64,000 nucleotides of DNA from Streptomyces pilosus (GCF_014649835.1 NZ_BMTU01000001.1:806001-870000), one strand, 5' to 3'. Shown: positions 11,290 to 19,370, counted from the first letter of the stretch. Notes: generated by a model not told the origin, from the sequence alone. Translations and numbers: made by a program.

Positions 11290-12896
11290 ACGAGGCCCTG
11301 CCCGACGTACCCGAAGTCCGCGTGGTCGGGCTTCCCCAGCTCACGTCGGGCTTCGACCTTGTCGACCGGCTCGATCTGCCCATGCACCTCAAGGTGCACG
11401 GGCCGCTCGAGCCCCTGGGCGGTGAGCAGCTCGCGCAGCTCGCCGAACGCATCAACCTCAGGGGCCGCGGCGGCGCGGGCTTCCCCTTCCACAAGAAGCT
11501 GCGCTCGGTCGCCGAGACGGCCATCAAACGCGGCGTGCGGCCGGTCGTCGTCGTCAACGGAAGCGAGGACGAACCGGCCTGCCGCAAGGACACGGTGCTC
11601 ATCAACCGTGCCCCCCATCTCATCCTGGACGGCGCACTGCTGTGCGCCGAGGCCATGGGGGCCCGCACGCTCGTGGTGGGGGTCACCCGGGAGTCCACCC
11701 AGCGCTCCATGGAGGCCGCGCTCGCCGAGCGCGGCCTGAACAACGGCCGCCGCTCCGCGCTGCGCGCCCGTGTGCAGCGCAACCCGGTCCGCATGGTGAC
11801 GGGGGCCGCGGCCTCCCTGATCCGGTCCATCGACGGCGGGCCGGCGATCCCGCCCGGCCGCAAGACCAGCGCCTCGAAGAACGGCGTCGGCGGCGCGCCC
11901 ACGCTGCTGTCCAACGCCGAGACGTTCGCCCAGCTCGCCATCGCCGCCCGGATCGGCCCGGAGCGCTACGGCAACACCGGGCTGTACGACGAGCCGGGCA
12001 CCGTGATGCTCACGGTCTCCGGGGCGGTGGCCCGCCCCATGGTGATCGAGGTGCCGACGGGCGTACCGCTGCGGTACGTCCTCCAGCTCGCCGGTGCCCC
12101 GCCGATGCCGCAGGGGGTGCTGACGGGCGGCTACCACGGCAAGTGGATCGACGCGGCGACCGTCAACGAGGCGATCGTCTCCCGCAACTCCCTCGACGCG
12201 GTGGGCGGTTCGCTGGGCGCGGGGGCGATCCTGCCGATCAGTCAGGACACCTGTCCGCTGGGCGAGTCGCTGCGGGTCGCCCAGTGGCTGGCGGAGGAGA
12301 GCGCCGGCCAGTGCGGCCCCTGCTACCTGGGGCTGCCGGCGGCCGCGCGCGGACTGGAGGACATCCTCAACGGGGGCGGTCCGGCCGCCCTGGAGGCGGT
12401 CAAGCAGGTCGCGAAGAACGTGAAGCGGCGGGGCGCCTGTTCGCACCCGGACGGCTCCGCGATGTTCCTGGAGTCGACCGTCAAGGCGTTCACCGACGAC
12501 CTGGCGGCCCACGTCCTCGGCAACGGCTGCGGACGGCCCGTGGCGGGTGTCCTGCCGCTCTTCGAGGGGGGCAGGGCCCCTACGGGCATCCCCGGCGGCG
12601 GGGGCGAGGAGAACGGCCCCAGCCGTCAGAAGATCTACGTCGACTGGACGCTGTGCCGGGGCCACGGCCTGTGCGCGGACATCCTCCCGGAGGTGTTCCA
12701 GCTCGGCGCGGACGGATTCCCGACGGTGGCTCAGGCGCAGGTGCCGCGGTTCGCGGAGGCCAAGGCGCTGCGCGCGGTGCGCCGCTGTCCGGCACTGGCG
12801 CTGCGCATCGAGGACGAGGCCCCGCAGGCCAAGGCGCCGTCCCGCAACCTGCCGGTGCTCTCCCAGGGGCGCGGCCGGCGGGCCCTGGGCCGCTGA
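11286..12896 (+). CDS. NuoF-like NADH-binding flavoprotein fused to a ferredoxin domain
   Basis: 536 residues. About 1-330 resemble the 51-kDa NuoF subunit of complex I: GRGGAGFPFHKKL for NADH/FMN binding, NGSEDEPACRKD, then an SLBB-like region. The NuoF Fe-S region follows (ESAGQCGPC and GACSHPDG), but the first cysteine of the usual SCGxCxPC motif is replaced by Ala. Residues about 430-510 are a ferredoxin domain with CRGHGLC and a later RRCPAL, the spacing of [3Fe-4S] ferredoxins. No other complex I genes are nearby. Overlap with the cytochrome-like gene suggests a two-gene NAD(P)H-to-heme electron pathway at the membrane; direction and substrate are not shown by sequence. Confidence 0.82.
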   Translation: MNEALPDVPEVRVVGLPQLTSGFDLVDRLDLPMHLKVHGPLEPLGGEQLAQLAERINLRGRGGAGFPFHKKLRSVAETAIKRGVRPVVVVNGSEDEPACRKDTVLINRAPHLILDGALLCAEAMGARTLVVGVTRESTQRSMEAALAERGLNNGRRSALRARVQRNPVRMVTGAAASLIRSIDGGPAIPPGRKTSASKNGVGGAPTLLSNAETFAQLAIAARIGPERYGNTGLYDEPGTVMLTVSGAVARPMVIEVPTGVPLRYVLQLAGAPPMPQGVLTGGYHGKWIDAATVNEAIVSRNSLDAVGGSLGAGAILPISQDTCPLGESLRVAQWLAEESAGQCGPCYLGLPAAARGLEDILNGGGPAALEAVKQVAKNVKRRGACSHPDGSAMFLESTVKAFTDDLAAHVLGNGCGRPVAGVLPLFEGGRAPTGIPGGGGEENGPSRQKIYVDWTLCRGHGLCADILPEVFQLGADGFPTVAQAQVPRFAEAKALRAVRRCPALALRIEDEAPQAKAPSRNLPVLSQGRGRRALGR

Positions 12897-12904
12897 GACC
12901 CGTA

Positions 12905-12943
12905 GGGGGGTCCGTCCGGCGTCACGCGCCGGACGGACCCCCC
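12905..12943 (+). terminator. Strong terminator after the NuoF-like gene
   Basis: A perfect 17-bp stem (12905-12921 with 12927-12943) with a five-base loop begins nine bases after the stop codon. No T-run follows. Confidence 0.8.
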
Positions 12944-12979
12944 ACCACCACGGCCGGCGGTTCTCGGCACCACAACGGG

Positions 12980-13015
12980 CGAGGGCGGACCATCCGTTCG
13001 GATGGTCCGCCCTCG
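12980..13015 (-). terminator. Terminator downstream of the first tRNA-Ala
   Basis: A 16-bp perfect stem (12980-12995 with 13000-13015) with a four-base loop lies just past the 3' end of the minus-strand tRNA. It may also back up the plus-strand terminator beside it. Confidence 0.7.
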
Positions 13016-13022
13016 ACTTCTG

Positions 13023-13095
13023 TGGAGCTAAGGAGAATTGAACTCCTGACCTCCTGCATGCCATGCAGGCGCTCTACCAACTGAGCTATAGCCCC
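13023..13095 (-). tRNA. tRNA-Ala(GGC), copy 1
   Basis: 73 nt, complete cloverleaf read on the minus strand. The acceptor stem GGGGCTA/TAGCTCC contains the G3-U70 pair that alanyl-tRNA synthetase recognises. The anticodon arm is CCTGC-ATGGCAT-GCAGG, giving anticodon GGC. The T arm is normal and the discriminator base is A. CCA is not encoded in full. Identical to the copy at 13833-13905. Confidence 0.96.
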
Positions 13096-13220
13096 TTGTC
13101 CTGCTCCGCCCGGTTTCCCCGGCGGCGACGCCAACTTTACACGGTCGACCCGGCCCAACACCAAATCGGTTTCGCTCCGCCCGGTCATGTCCGACATGCC
13201 CCACCTGCAGCGGGGCCGGA

Positions 13221-13454
13221 TCAGGCGGTGACGAACGAATAGAAGCGCTTGAGCGTGCAGTGCTCCTCGAGCAGCCGCCCGTAGATCGGCTCGCCCTCGA
13301 GTTCGCGGTACGTCTCGATGGGGTCGCCTTTTATGATCAGCGCCCGCGCGCACTCCTCGCACCAGTACTGGTACTCGGGATTGATCGGCTCCATGTCGCG
13401 GACGATGGGCGTGCCGCTGCCGCACCAGTCGCACTTCCGCCTGTGTGCACCCAT
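13221..13454 (-). CDS. Small zinc-ribbon protein
   Basis: 77 residues, unknown function. Two cysteine pairs, CDWC near residue 8 and CEEC near residue 32, can bind one zinc ion. The C terminus is acidic to mixed, ending FYSFVTA. The ATG is three bases after the stop of the 57-residue zinc-ribbon gene upstream, with a GGAG core in that gene's last codons, so the two are co-translated. It sits between the two tRNA-Ala copies. Such proteins may bind RNA or other proteins, but nothing here decides that. Confidence 0.7.
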   Translation of the reverse strand: MGAHRRKCDWCGSGTPIVRDMEPINPEYQYWCEECARALIIKGDPIETYRELEGEPIYGRLLEEHCTLKRFYSFVTA

Positions 13455-13457
13455 CGA

Positions 13458-13631
13458 TCAGCTCCAGCTGTGGCCGCAGGCCGTGCACACGAAGGAGATC
13501 CCGCCGTTGTCCCCGAGCACCTGGGCGACGTGCGCGGAACCACAGGAGGGGCAGCTGAGCCGGGTCGAGGTCCGTCGGGTCGACACCGCTCCGAGGAGGT
13601 GGTCGACCTCCTCGAGGATGCTCCCTGGCAT
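13458..13631 (-). CDS. 57-residue zinc-ribbon protein
   Basis: A short frame with ATG at 13631 encodes 57 residues starting MPGSILEEVDHLLG. It has the paired motifs CPSCGSAHV and CTACGHSW, a classic four-cysteine zinc ribbon like those of transcription or RNA-associated proteins. A purine-rich GGGAGGGAG site lies about five bases before the start. The gene ends three bases before the next zinc-ribbon gene, forming a two-gene unit. Codon use is normal for the genome. Function unknown. Confidence 0.72.
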   Translation of the reverse strand: MPGSILEEVDHLLGAVSTRRTSTRLSCPSCGSAHVAQVLGDNGGISFVCTACGHSWS

Positions 13632-13791
13632 CACAACTCCCTCCCGTCGGGCCGCGCCCCCTTCCGGTCGTTTGATTCTGCCACGACCGGGCCGACACGG
13701 TCAGCGACGCCGTGGTACCGGTCGGGACACGGCCGCACGCCTCGCAGAGGTATACGCCCGGAGGTGCCGTCCTGCTCATCGGCGGACAACG

Positions 13792-13820
13792 AAAAAACCC
13801 GCCTCCCTGGAGGAGGCGGG
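13792..13820 (-). terminator. Terminator downstream of the second tRNA-Ala
   Basis: A 9-bp stem (CCCGCCTCC/GGAGGCGGG, 13798-13820) with a five-base loop is followed on the minus strand by six T residues (13797-13792): a textbook rho-independent terminator. Confidence 0.85.
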
Positions 13821-13832
13821 ATCTTCGTCATG

Positions 13833-13905
13833 TGGAGCTAAGGAGAATTGAACTCCTGACCTCCTGCATGCCATGCAGGCGCTCTACCAACTGAGCTATA
13901 GCCCC
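13833..13905 (-). tRNA. tRNA-Ala(GGC), copy 2
   Basis: Same 73-nt sequence as the copy at 13023-13095, including the G3-U70 pair and GGC anticodon. A few flanking bases on each side also match, consistent with duplication of a slightly longer segment or gene conversion. It has its own terminator. Confidence 0.96.
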
Positions 13906-14000
13906 TGGTTGCCGCGGAGGCGGCTTCCCGGTGTTTCGTCCCGCTCGGCGGGGCGAACAAGAAGAACTTTAGCCTGCGACCTGCCAGAAAGTGAAATCCG

Positions 14001-14023
14001 GGTCCCGGGGCGTCCCCGGGACC
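14001..14023 (-). terminator. Terminator after the phosphatase gene
   Basis: A 10-bp perfect stem (14001-14010 with 14014-14023) with a three-base loop lies 14 nt past the stop, followed on the minus strand by a short T-rich stretch. Confidence 0.65.
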
Positions 14024-14036
14024 GATCGGACGGCTC

Positions 14037-14696
14037 TCAGTCGTCGTCGCCGAGCACGGGTTCCGGCAGCGTGCCGGCGTTGTGCTCCAGCAGGCGCCAG
14101 CCCCGGACGCCCTCGCCCAGGACGGACCAGCAGCAGTTGGTGAGGCCGCCCAGGCCCTCCCAGTTGTGCGGGTCCAGGCCGAGCAGCCGGCCGATGGTGG
14201 TGCGGATGGTGCCGCCGTGGCTGACCACGACGAGCGTGCCGTCCTCCGGCAGCTTCTCGGCGTGCCGCAGCACCACGGGGGCGGCGCGGTCGGCGACCTC
14301 GGTCTCCAGCTCTCCCCCGCCGCGGCGGACGGGCTCGCCGCGCTTCCACGCGGTGTACTCGTCGCCGTACCTGGCGATGATCTCGTCGTGCGTCAGGCCC
14401 TGCCAGACGCCCGCGTAGGTCTCCCGCAGGGCCTCGTCGTGGGTGACGTGGAGGCCGGTGAGCGCGGCGAGCTCCGCGGCGGTGGCCGCGGCCCGCTTCA
14501 GGTCGGAGGCGACGATGGCGTCGGGCCGCAGACCGGCGAGCAGGCGGGCGGCCCTGCGGGCCTGGGCGACGCCGGTCGCGGTGAGCTCGACGTCCGTGGA
14601 GCCCTGGAAGCGGCGCTCCACGTTCCACGAGGTCTGGCCGTGCCGCCAGAGGATGAGGCGGCGGCCCCGGCGCACGCCCTCACCGGTGGCGCTCAC
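14037..14696 (-). CDS. Histidine phosphatase (phosphoglycerate mutase-like), GpgP-like
   Basis: 219 residues of the histidine phosphatase superfamily. The catalytic LWRHGQTSWN lies near the N terminus, GETYAGVWQG-type residues (ETYAGVWQG) in the middle, and the second histidine in VVVSHGGTIR. In Mycobacterium the gene in the same place, after the rsfS homologue and nadD, is glucosyl-3-phosphoglycerate phosphatase (GpgP), so that function is possible by position; other phosphoesters are equally possible from sequence. GTG 14696 gives a GTGA overlap with the rsfS stop; GTG 14702 is also in frame. Probably the last gene of the nadD, LCP-like, rsfS unit. Confidence 0.85.
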   Translation of the reverse strand: MSATGEGVRRGRRLILWRHGQTSWNVERRFQGSTDVELTATGVAQARRAARLLAGLRPDAIVASDLKRAAATAAELAALTGLHVTHDEALRETYAGVWQGLTHDEIIARYGDEYTAWKRGEPVRRGGGELETEVADRAAPVVLRHAEKLPEDGTLVVVSHGGTIRTTIGRLLGLDPHNWEGLGGLTNCCWSVLGEGVRGWRLLEHNAGTLPEPVLGDDD

Positions 14697-15139
14697 CGCC
14701 ACTCACCACCCGGCTGCGCCGTCTCCTCGGCCTCCTGCTGCTTGGCGTGCTCGGCGGCCTTGCCCTTGGTGGCGCGGGCGTCCTCGGGAAGCTCCAGCTC
14801 GGGGCAGTCCTTCCACAGCCGCTCCAGGGCGTAGAAGACACGCTCCTCGCTGTGCTGGACGTGGACGACGATGTCGACGTAGTCGAGCAGCACCCAGCGG
14901 GCCTCGCGGTCGCCCTCGCGGCGGACCGGCTTGGCGCCGAGCTCCTTGCTGAGCCGCTCCTCGATCTCGTCGACGATCGACTTGACCTGGCGGTCGTTGG
15001 GCGCGGAGGCCAGCAGGAAGGCGTCGGTGATGGACAGCACGTCACTGACGTCGTAGGCGACGATGTCGTGCGCGAGCTTGTCGGCGGCCGCCTGGGCGGC
15101 GGTGCGGACGAGCTCGATGGAACGGTCGGTTGCGGTCAC
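14693..15139 (-). CDS. rsfS: Ribosomal silencing factor RsfS
   Basis: 148 residues of the RsfS/YbeB/Iojap family, which binds ribosomal protein L14 and keeps ribosomal subunits apart when nutrients are low. Family features are VYDVS-type start of the fold (AYDVSDVLSITDAFLLASA), the conserved DRQVKSIVDEI and WVLLDYVDIVVHV. A charged tail of about 35 residues follows. The GTG at 15139 (VTATDRSIELV) is chosen because the family begins there; upstream sequence in frame is not conserved in character. The neighbourhood (nadD, LCP-like gene, rsfS, phosphatase) is typical of actinobacteria. Confidence 0.93.
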   Translation of the reverse strand: MTATDRSIELVRTAAQAAADKLAHDIVAYDVSDVLSITDAFLLASAPNDRQVKSIVDEIEERLSKELGAKPVRREGDREARWVLLDYVDIVVHVQHSEERVFYALERLWKDCPELELPEDARATKGKAAEHAKQQEAEETAQPGGEWR

Positions 15140-15233
15140 TGCCAGGCTTTCGATAGGCGGTCGTTTGCCCTCAAGGGTCTCACGGACCGCCCAGCGCACC
15201 CCACGTGACGAGCGCGGGGTGCGCGCGGGCCGG

Positions 15234-16910
15234 CTAGGAGCCGGGATCGTAGTCCTGGCCGAGGACCACCGAGACGCGGGCGTTCGCGGAGGTCTTGCCC
15301 CGGGTCACGGAGTCGGCCGGCAGCCCCAGGGTCTTGGCGACCTCGCCCGCGTTCGCCTTGTCGGCGGCGTCGGCGTAGACGACCTTCGAGGTGGCCTCCG
15401 CGTCGGCGGTGCCGGCCTCGCGGAAGGTGAAGCCGCCGTTGAGGAGGATCACGCGGGCCTTCTCGGTGCGGTCGTCGACCCCGGTGGCGTTGCGCACGGA
15501 GACGCTGACGGCGGCGTCCGGGTCGGGGCTCTTGGCGGTGCCGCCGAGGACGTCCTTGACCACGCCGTCGCTCGCCTCGGCGGTGAGCGTGCCGTCGTCC
15601 CGCACGGGCAGCAGGGCGGTCCTGTGGTCGCCGCCCTTGGCGAGGTCGGAGAGCCGGGCGAGGAAGGAGCCGAGGTCCTTGTCGGTGAGCGGCGGCTCGA
15701 TGATCTGCCCGAGGGTCTGGATGGTGACGGTGGCGGCGTCCGGGTCGGAGGTCATCTTGCGCAGGACGCCGTGCAGGACCTGTCCGAACCGCTCCAGCTG
15801 GGCGTCCTGCGCCTCGCCGGGGCCGCGGTGGGTGGCGTAGGCGACGGCCGCCTTGCCGCTGAGGGTCTGGCCCTTGCCCTTCCTGACGAGGGGGGCCTCG
15901 CCCTTCTTCGCGTCCGGGTCGGGCACGTCGGTGTCGGTGTCGACCTCGATGTTGCCGACGAGGTCGACGAGGGTGAGCAGGAACGGGGTGTCCAGCCGCC
16001 AGGTGCCCTCGATGTCGGTGCCGAGGACGGTGTCGAGGGAGGTCCTGGTGCCCTCGGAGCCGTCGTCCTCGACCGACTTGGCGAGCGTGGTGGTGCTGCC
16101 GTCGTCGGCGGTGAGGGCGAGGGAGTTGGGCAGCAGGACGGTGGTGCCCTGCTTGGTGGTGGTGTTGTCGACGAGCAGGGCGGTGGCGGTGCCGCCCCGG
16201 TCGGTGTCGTGCAGGTGGACGACGAGCACGTCCCGCTTCTGGGCGCCGGCCGCCGTCGTGGTGCCCGTCTCCGGGCCGGAGGAGAGTCCGGGCAGCTTCC
16301 CGGCGTACCAGAGGTAGCCGACGCCGCCGGCCACGACCAGGGCGAAGGCGACGGCGAGGGCGACGACGCGGCTGCGGGCGCGGCGCTTGGCCTCCTCGCG
16401 GCGCTCGGTGCGGTTCTCGGTGAACTTGAGCCAGTCGATGACGTCCTCGGAGTCGCCGTCGGGCTCCTCGACGAAGGCGAACTGCTCGGTGCGGTACTCC
16501 CGGCCGGGCTCGTCGGGGGCCGGGTCCTCGTCGACCGGGCCGGCCTGCTGCGGGATGTGCGCGGTCTGTTCGGTGACTTGGGGCTGCTGTCCGGTGCCGT
16601 GCGGAGCCGTCTGCCCGTAGGGGTCGTACGCCGGCTGCTGGTGTCCGCCGGCGCCGTAGGCGTCGTAGGCGGGGGCCTGGGGCTGCTGCGGGGCGCCGCC
16701 GGTCGCGTAGGGGTCGTACGCCGGCTGCTGGGGCCCGCCCGTGGCGTACGGGTCGTAGCCGTAGCCCTGCCGGTCCTGCTGCTGGTAGCCGTCGTACTGC
16801 TGCGGCTGCTGGTCCGTGGCCTGGCGGTAGACAGGCCGGCCGTACTCGTCGTAGCCGACGAGCTCGTACGGGGCGCCGCCCCCGTATCCCGCGTCGTATC
16901 GGTCGTTCAC
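15234..16910 (-). CDS. Divergent LytR-CpsA-Psr (LCP)-like membrane protein, PdtA-type
   Basis: 558 residues. A cytoplasmic Tyr/Gln/Pro/Gly-rich head has repeats of the type AYDPYATGG (about 50-100). One membrane segment follows (about 181-202), then an extracellular LCP-like domain and a C-terminal LytR_C domain (about 455-558, SVRNATG). By position this matches the Streptomyces coelicolor protein PdtA (SCO2578, from memory), reported to attach wall glycopolymers. The catalytic core is unusual: where LCP enzymes have SIPRD this protein reads LPNSL, and the usual YVRxR region reads YATHRG. The GTG start follows a GAGGGG site. It lies 17 nt after nadD. Confidence 0.8.
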   Translation of the reverse strand: MNDRYDAGYGGGAPYELVGYDEYGRPVYRQATDQQPQQYDGYQQQDRQGYGYDPYATGGPQQPAYDPYATGGAPQQPQAPAYDAYGAGGHQQPAYDPYGQTAPHGTGQQPQVTEQTAHIPQQAGPVDEDPAPDEPGREYRTEQFAFVEEPDGDSEDVIDWLKFTENRTERREEAKRRARSRVVALAVAFALVVAGGVGYLWYAGKLPGLSSGPETGTTTAAGAQKRDVLVVHLHDTDRGGTATALLVDNTTTKQGTTVLLPNSLALTADDGSTTTLAKSVEDDGSEGTRTSLDTVLGTDIEGTWRLDTPFLLTLVDLVGNIEVDTDTDVPDPDAKKGEAPLVRKGKGQTLSGKAAVAYATHRGPGEAQDAQLERFGQVLHGVLRKMTSDPDAATVTIQTLGQIIEPPLTDKDLGSFLARLSDLAKGGDHRTALLPVRDDGTLTAEASDGVVKDVLGGTAKSPDPDAAVSVSVRNATGVDDRTEKARVILLNGGFTFREAGTADAEATSKVVYADAADKANAGEVAKTLGLPADSVTRGKTSANARVSVVLGQDYDPGS

Positions 16911-16926
16911 CGGTGCCCCTCTCGGA

Positions 16927-17565
16927 TCACTCGCCGCGGTACAGCTCGCGCTTGTCGATGTAGCGCACGACTCCGTCCGGCACCAGGTACCAGACGGGTT
17001 CTCCCTTGGCGACTCTCGCACGGCAGTCCGTCGAGGAGATGGCGAGGGCGGGAACCTCCACCAGGGAGACACCGCCCTCGGGGAGTCCGGCGTCGGTCAG
17101 GTGGTGTCCGGGCCTGGTCACGCCGATGAAGTGCGACAGGGAGAAGAGCTCCTCGCTGTCGCGCCAGGTGAGGATCTGGGCCAGGGCGTCGGCGCCGGTG
17201 ATGAAGAACAGGTCCGTGTCCGGGTTGAGTGCGCTCAGGTCGCGCAGGGTGTCCACGGTGTAGGTGGGGCCGCCGCGGTCGATGTCGATGCGGCTCACGG
17301 AGAACTGCGGGTTCTCGGCGGTCGCGATGACCGTCATCAGGTAGCGGTCCTCGGCGGCGGAGACCGCCCGGTGGCTCTTCTGCCAGGGCTGGCCGGTGGG
17401 GACGAAGACCACTTCGTCGAGGTGGAACTGCGCGGCGACCTCGCTGGCCGCCACCAGGTGCCCGTGGTGGATCGGGTCGAAGGTGCCGCCCATCACACCC
17501 AGACGGCGCTTGCGCCGCTCGGCCGGGCCACTGCCGGGGCCGGTAGGCATGTCCTGCTCTCCCAT
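16927..17565 (-). CDS. nadD: Nicotinate-nucleotide adenylyltransferase
   Basis: 212 residues. Makes deamido-NAD from nicotinate mononucleotide and ATP, the common step of NAD synthesis. The nucleotidyltransferase motif [12 protein letters not shown] lies near residue 26 and the second signature ISSTDCRAR near the C terminus. ATG 17565 is used; ATG 17550 has a good ribosome-binding site inside the first codons and is an alternative. First gene of the nadD, LCP-like, rsfS, phosphatase group. Confidence 0.95.
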   Translation of the reverse strand: MGEQDMPTGPGSGPAERRKRRLGVMGGTFDPIHHGHLVAASEVAAQFHLDEVVFVPTGQPWQKSHRAVSAAEDRYLMTVIATAENPQFSVSRIDIDRGGPTYTVDTLRDLSALNPDTDLFFITGADALAQILTWRDSEELFSLSHFIGVTRPGHHLTDAGLPEGGVSLVEVPALAISSTDCRARVAKGEPVWYLVPDGVVRYIDKRELYRGE

Positions 17566-17635
17566 GCGTGCAGACCCTACCGGCCCCGCCCGGGCGCCCC
17601 GTCCGCCAGTGCCCTGCCGGGCCGGCCGACGGGGA

Positions 17636-17800
17636 TCAGCGGTCGCGGTTGAAGCGGGTGGTGATCCACAGCAGGGTCAGCAGGGCCAGCAGGACGAGAC
17701 CGCCGACGAGGTAGGGGTTGAGACTCTGGTGGTTGCCGCTGTGCTCTCCGCCCTCGGCGGCGAGGGTGACCAACTGGGCAGCGGCGCTGGGGAAGCTCAT
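17636..17800 (-). CDS. 54-residue membrane protein
   Basis: Short protein starting [18 protein letters not shown], with a Ser/His/Asn-rich linker and one C-terminal membrane helix (about 30-48, [16 protein letters not shown]) ending in a basic TTRFNRDR. Upstream in-frame starts exist to 17848 but add a non-hydrophobic leader of different character. It lies just upstream of nadD on the same strand and may be transcribed with it. I recall similar small genes at this place in other Streptomyces; function unknown. Confidence 0.65.
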   Translation of the reverse strand: MSFPSAAAQLVTLAAEGGEHSGNHQSLNPYLVGGLVLLALLTLLWITTRFNRDR

Positions 17801-17941
17801 CTTCGGCAGAACCAATCGCGTGTGGGCGGGACAAGGACGTCCGCTCATCGTATGCGGGCGTCTCCGCGACGATCACGCCGACTCCGCCGTTACGGGCGAC
17901 CGCGGTGTCCGGAGCGCCCCGGCAGGAACCTTGTCCGGCTC

Positions 17942-18031
17942 TCAGTCGTCCTTCCGGCTGTAGCCGCGCAACAGGAACCACGCGGTGAGCGCACAACCCA
18001 CCAACATCACGACCAGAACGATCCGGATCAC
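17942..18031 (-). CDS. 29-residue single-helix membrane microprotein
   Basis: GTG at 18031 to TGA. The product is almost entirely one membrane helix (VIRIVLVVMLVGCALTAW) followed by the charged tail RGYSRKDD. An AGGAGG core lies about ten bases upstream of the start, strong support that it is translated. It lies between the nadD-side genes and the divergent M48 peptidase gene. Function unknown; the size and shape fit regulators of membrane complexes, but nothing shows a partner. Confidence 0.6.
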   Translation of the reverse strand: MIRIVLVVMLVGCALTAWFLLRGYSRKDD

Positions 18032-18172
18032 GATTCCCGCGCCTCCTCGGCCTCACCGCACGTCCGCACTGCCCGTCCACGGTATCTCCGCCTAGGCTGG
18101 GGCTTCGCCGCGGGGGAGCGGAGGGGCCGCGACGGGGCCCGCACAGGTCACTCAGACGCACATGGGGGAAAC

Positions 18173-19291
18173 ATGTCCGACGGCCACCAGCACAACGGGC
18201 ACGAGAGCGTGCCGAGCAGGCAGCGCAGGCGCTTCCCCGGGATCTCCTCGCGTGCGTACGAACACCCGGCCGACCGCTCCGCGCTGGTCGCGCTGCGGAA
18301 GCTGAGCGGCTTCGACACGGTCTTCAAGGCGCTCAGCGGGCTGCTGCCCGAGCGCAGTCTGCGGCTGATGTTCCTGTCCGACTCGGTGCGGGTCTCGGAC
18401 CGGCAGTTCGCGCACCTCAACGACATGCTGCGGGACGCCTGCTACATCCTGGACCTGGAGAAGGTCCCGCCGATGTACGTCGCCCAGGACCCGAACCCCA
18501 ACGCGATGTGCATCGGTCTCGACGAGCCGATCATCGTGGTGACGACGGGGCTGGTGGAGCTGCTCGACGAGGAGGAGATGCGGGCGGTCGTCGGGCACGA
18601 GGTCGGGCACGCGCTGTCCGGGCACGCCGTGTACCGGACGATCCTGCTGTTCCTGACGTCGCTGGCGGTCCGGGTCGCCTGGATCCCGCTCGGCAACTTC
18701 GCGATCATGGCGATCGTGACGGCGCTGCGCGAGTGGTTCCGCAAGTCGGAGCTGTCCGCGGACCGGGCGGGGCTGCTGGTCGGCCAGGACCTCCAGGCCT
18801 CGATGCGCGGTCTGATGAAGATCGCGGGCGGCAACCACCTGCACGAGATGAACGTGGACGCGTTCCTGGAGCAGGCCGAGGAGTACGAGGCCGGGGGCGA
18901 CCTGCGCGACTCCGTGCTGAAGATCCTCAACGTGCTGCCCCGCACGCACCCGTTCACCACGGTGCGGGCCGCCGAGCTGAAGAAGTGGGAGGCCTCCCGC
19001 GACCACCAGCGCATCATGGACGGCCACTACCCGCGCCGCGACGAGGACGGCGACGCGTCGGTGCGGGACTCCTGGCGGGAGTCGGCGAGCGCCTACGCGG
19101 GCGAGGTGAAGAACTCCAAGGACCCGCTGATGAAGCTGGTCAGCGACCTCGCGGGCGGCGCCGGTGACCTGGGCGACCGGGTCCGCCGCGGCTTCGGCGG
19201 CTTCGCCTCCCCGGGCCCGAAGCGGGGACCGGCGGACCCGGAGGGCCCCTCGGACACCCCCGGCGGAGAACCGCCCCGCGACGGCGCCTGA
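18173..19291 (+). CDS. M48 family zinc metallopeptidase
   Basis: 372 residues. The zinc motif HEVGH is at 142-146 within GHEVGHALSGH, and a third ligand region ELSADRAG follows near 195. Hydrophobic segments lie around 155-185. The N terminus (MSDGHQHNGHES) is hydrophilic and has no clear signal peptide, so the active site is probably on the cytoplasmic side or at the membrane. The C terminus is Gly/Pro-rich. The ATG follows a GGGGGAA site. Members include Ste24/HtpX-like proteases of membrane quality control; the substrate here is unknown. Single gene, ending at a hairpin shared with a convergent gene. Confidence 0.88.
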   Translation: MSDGHQHNGHESVPSRQRRRFPGISSRAYEHPADRSALVALRKLSGFDTVFKALSGLLPERSLRLMFLSDSVRVSDRQFAHLNDMLRDACYILDLEKVPPMYVAQDPNPNAMCIGLDEPIIVVTTGLVELLDEEEMRAVVGHEVGHALSGHAVYRTILLFLTSLAVRVAWIPLGNFAIMAIVTALREWFRKSELSADRAGLLVGQDLQASMRGLMKIAGGNHLHEMNVDAFLEQAEEYEAGGDLRDSVLKILNVLPRTHPFTTVRAAELKKWEASRDHQRIMDGHYPRRDEDGDASVRDSWRESASAYAGEVKNSKDPLMKLVSDLAGGAGDLGDRVRRGFGGFASPGPKRGPADPEGPSDTPGGEPPRDGA

Positions 19292-19339
19292 CGGCCACGC
19301 GCCCGGGGACGGCCGAGGGCCGGGTGGCGGCCGCGACGG

Positions 19340-19370
19340 GCCGTGGGCCGGGTGCGGGACCCGGGACGGC
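19340..19370. terminator. Hairpin between convergent genes
   Basis: A stem-loop with an inner 6-bp stem (CCGGGT/ACCCGG) and an outer 5-bp stem lies between the M48 gene and the convergent membrane protein gene. It could terminate both. Confidence 0.5.

Noticed and set aside
13023..13905. Integrated element bounded by tRNA att sites
   Set aside because: The two tRNA copies are both complete and no integrase or excision gene lies between them; gene duplication is simpler.
16620..16765. Tandem repeats in the LCP-like gene as a DNA-level satellite
   Set aside because: The repeats encode in-frame AYDPYATGG-type units, common in the Tyr/Gln/Gly-rich heads of actinobacterial membrane proteins.
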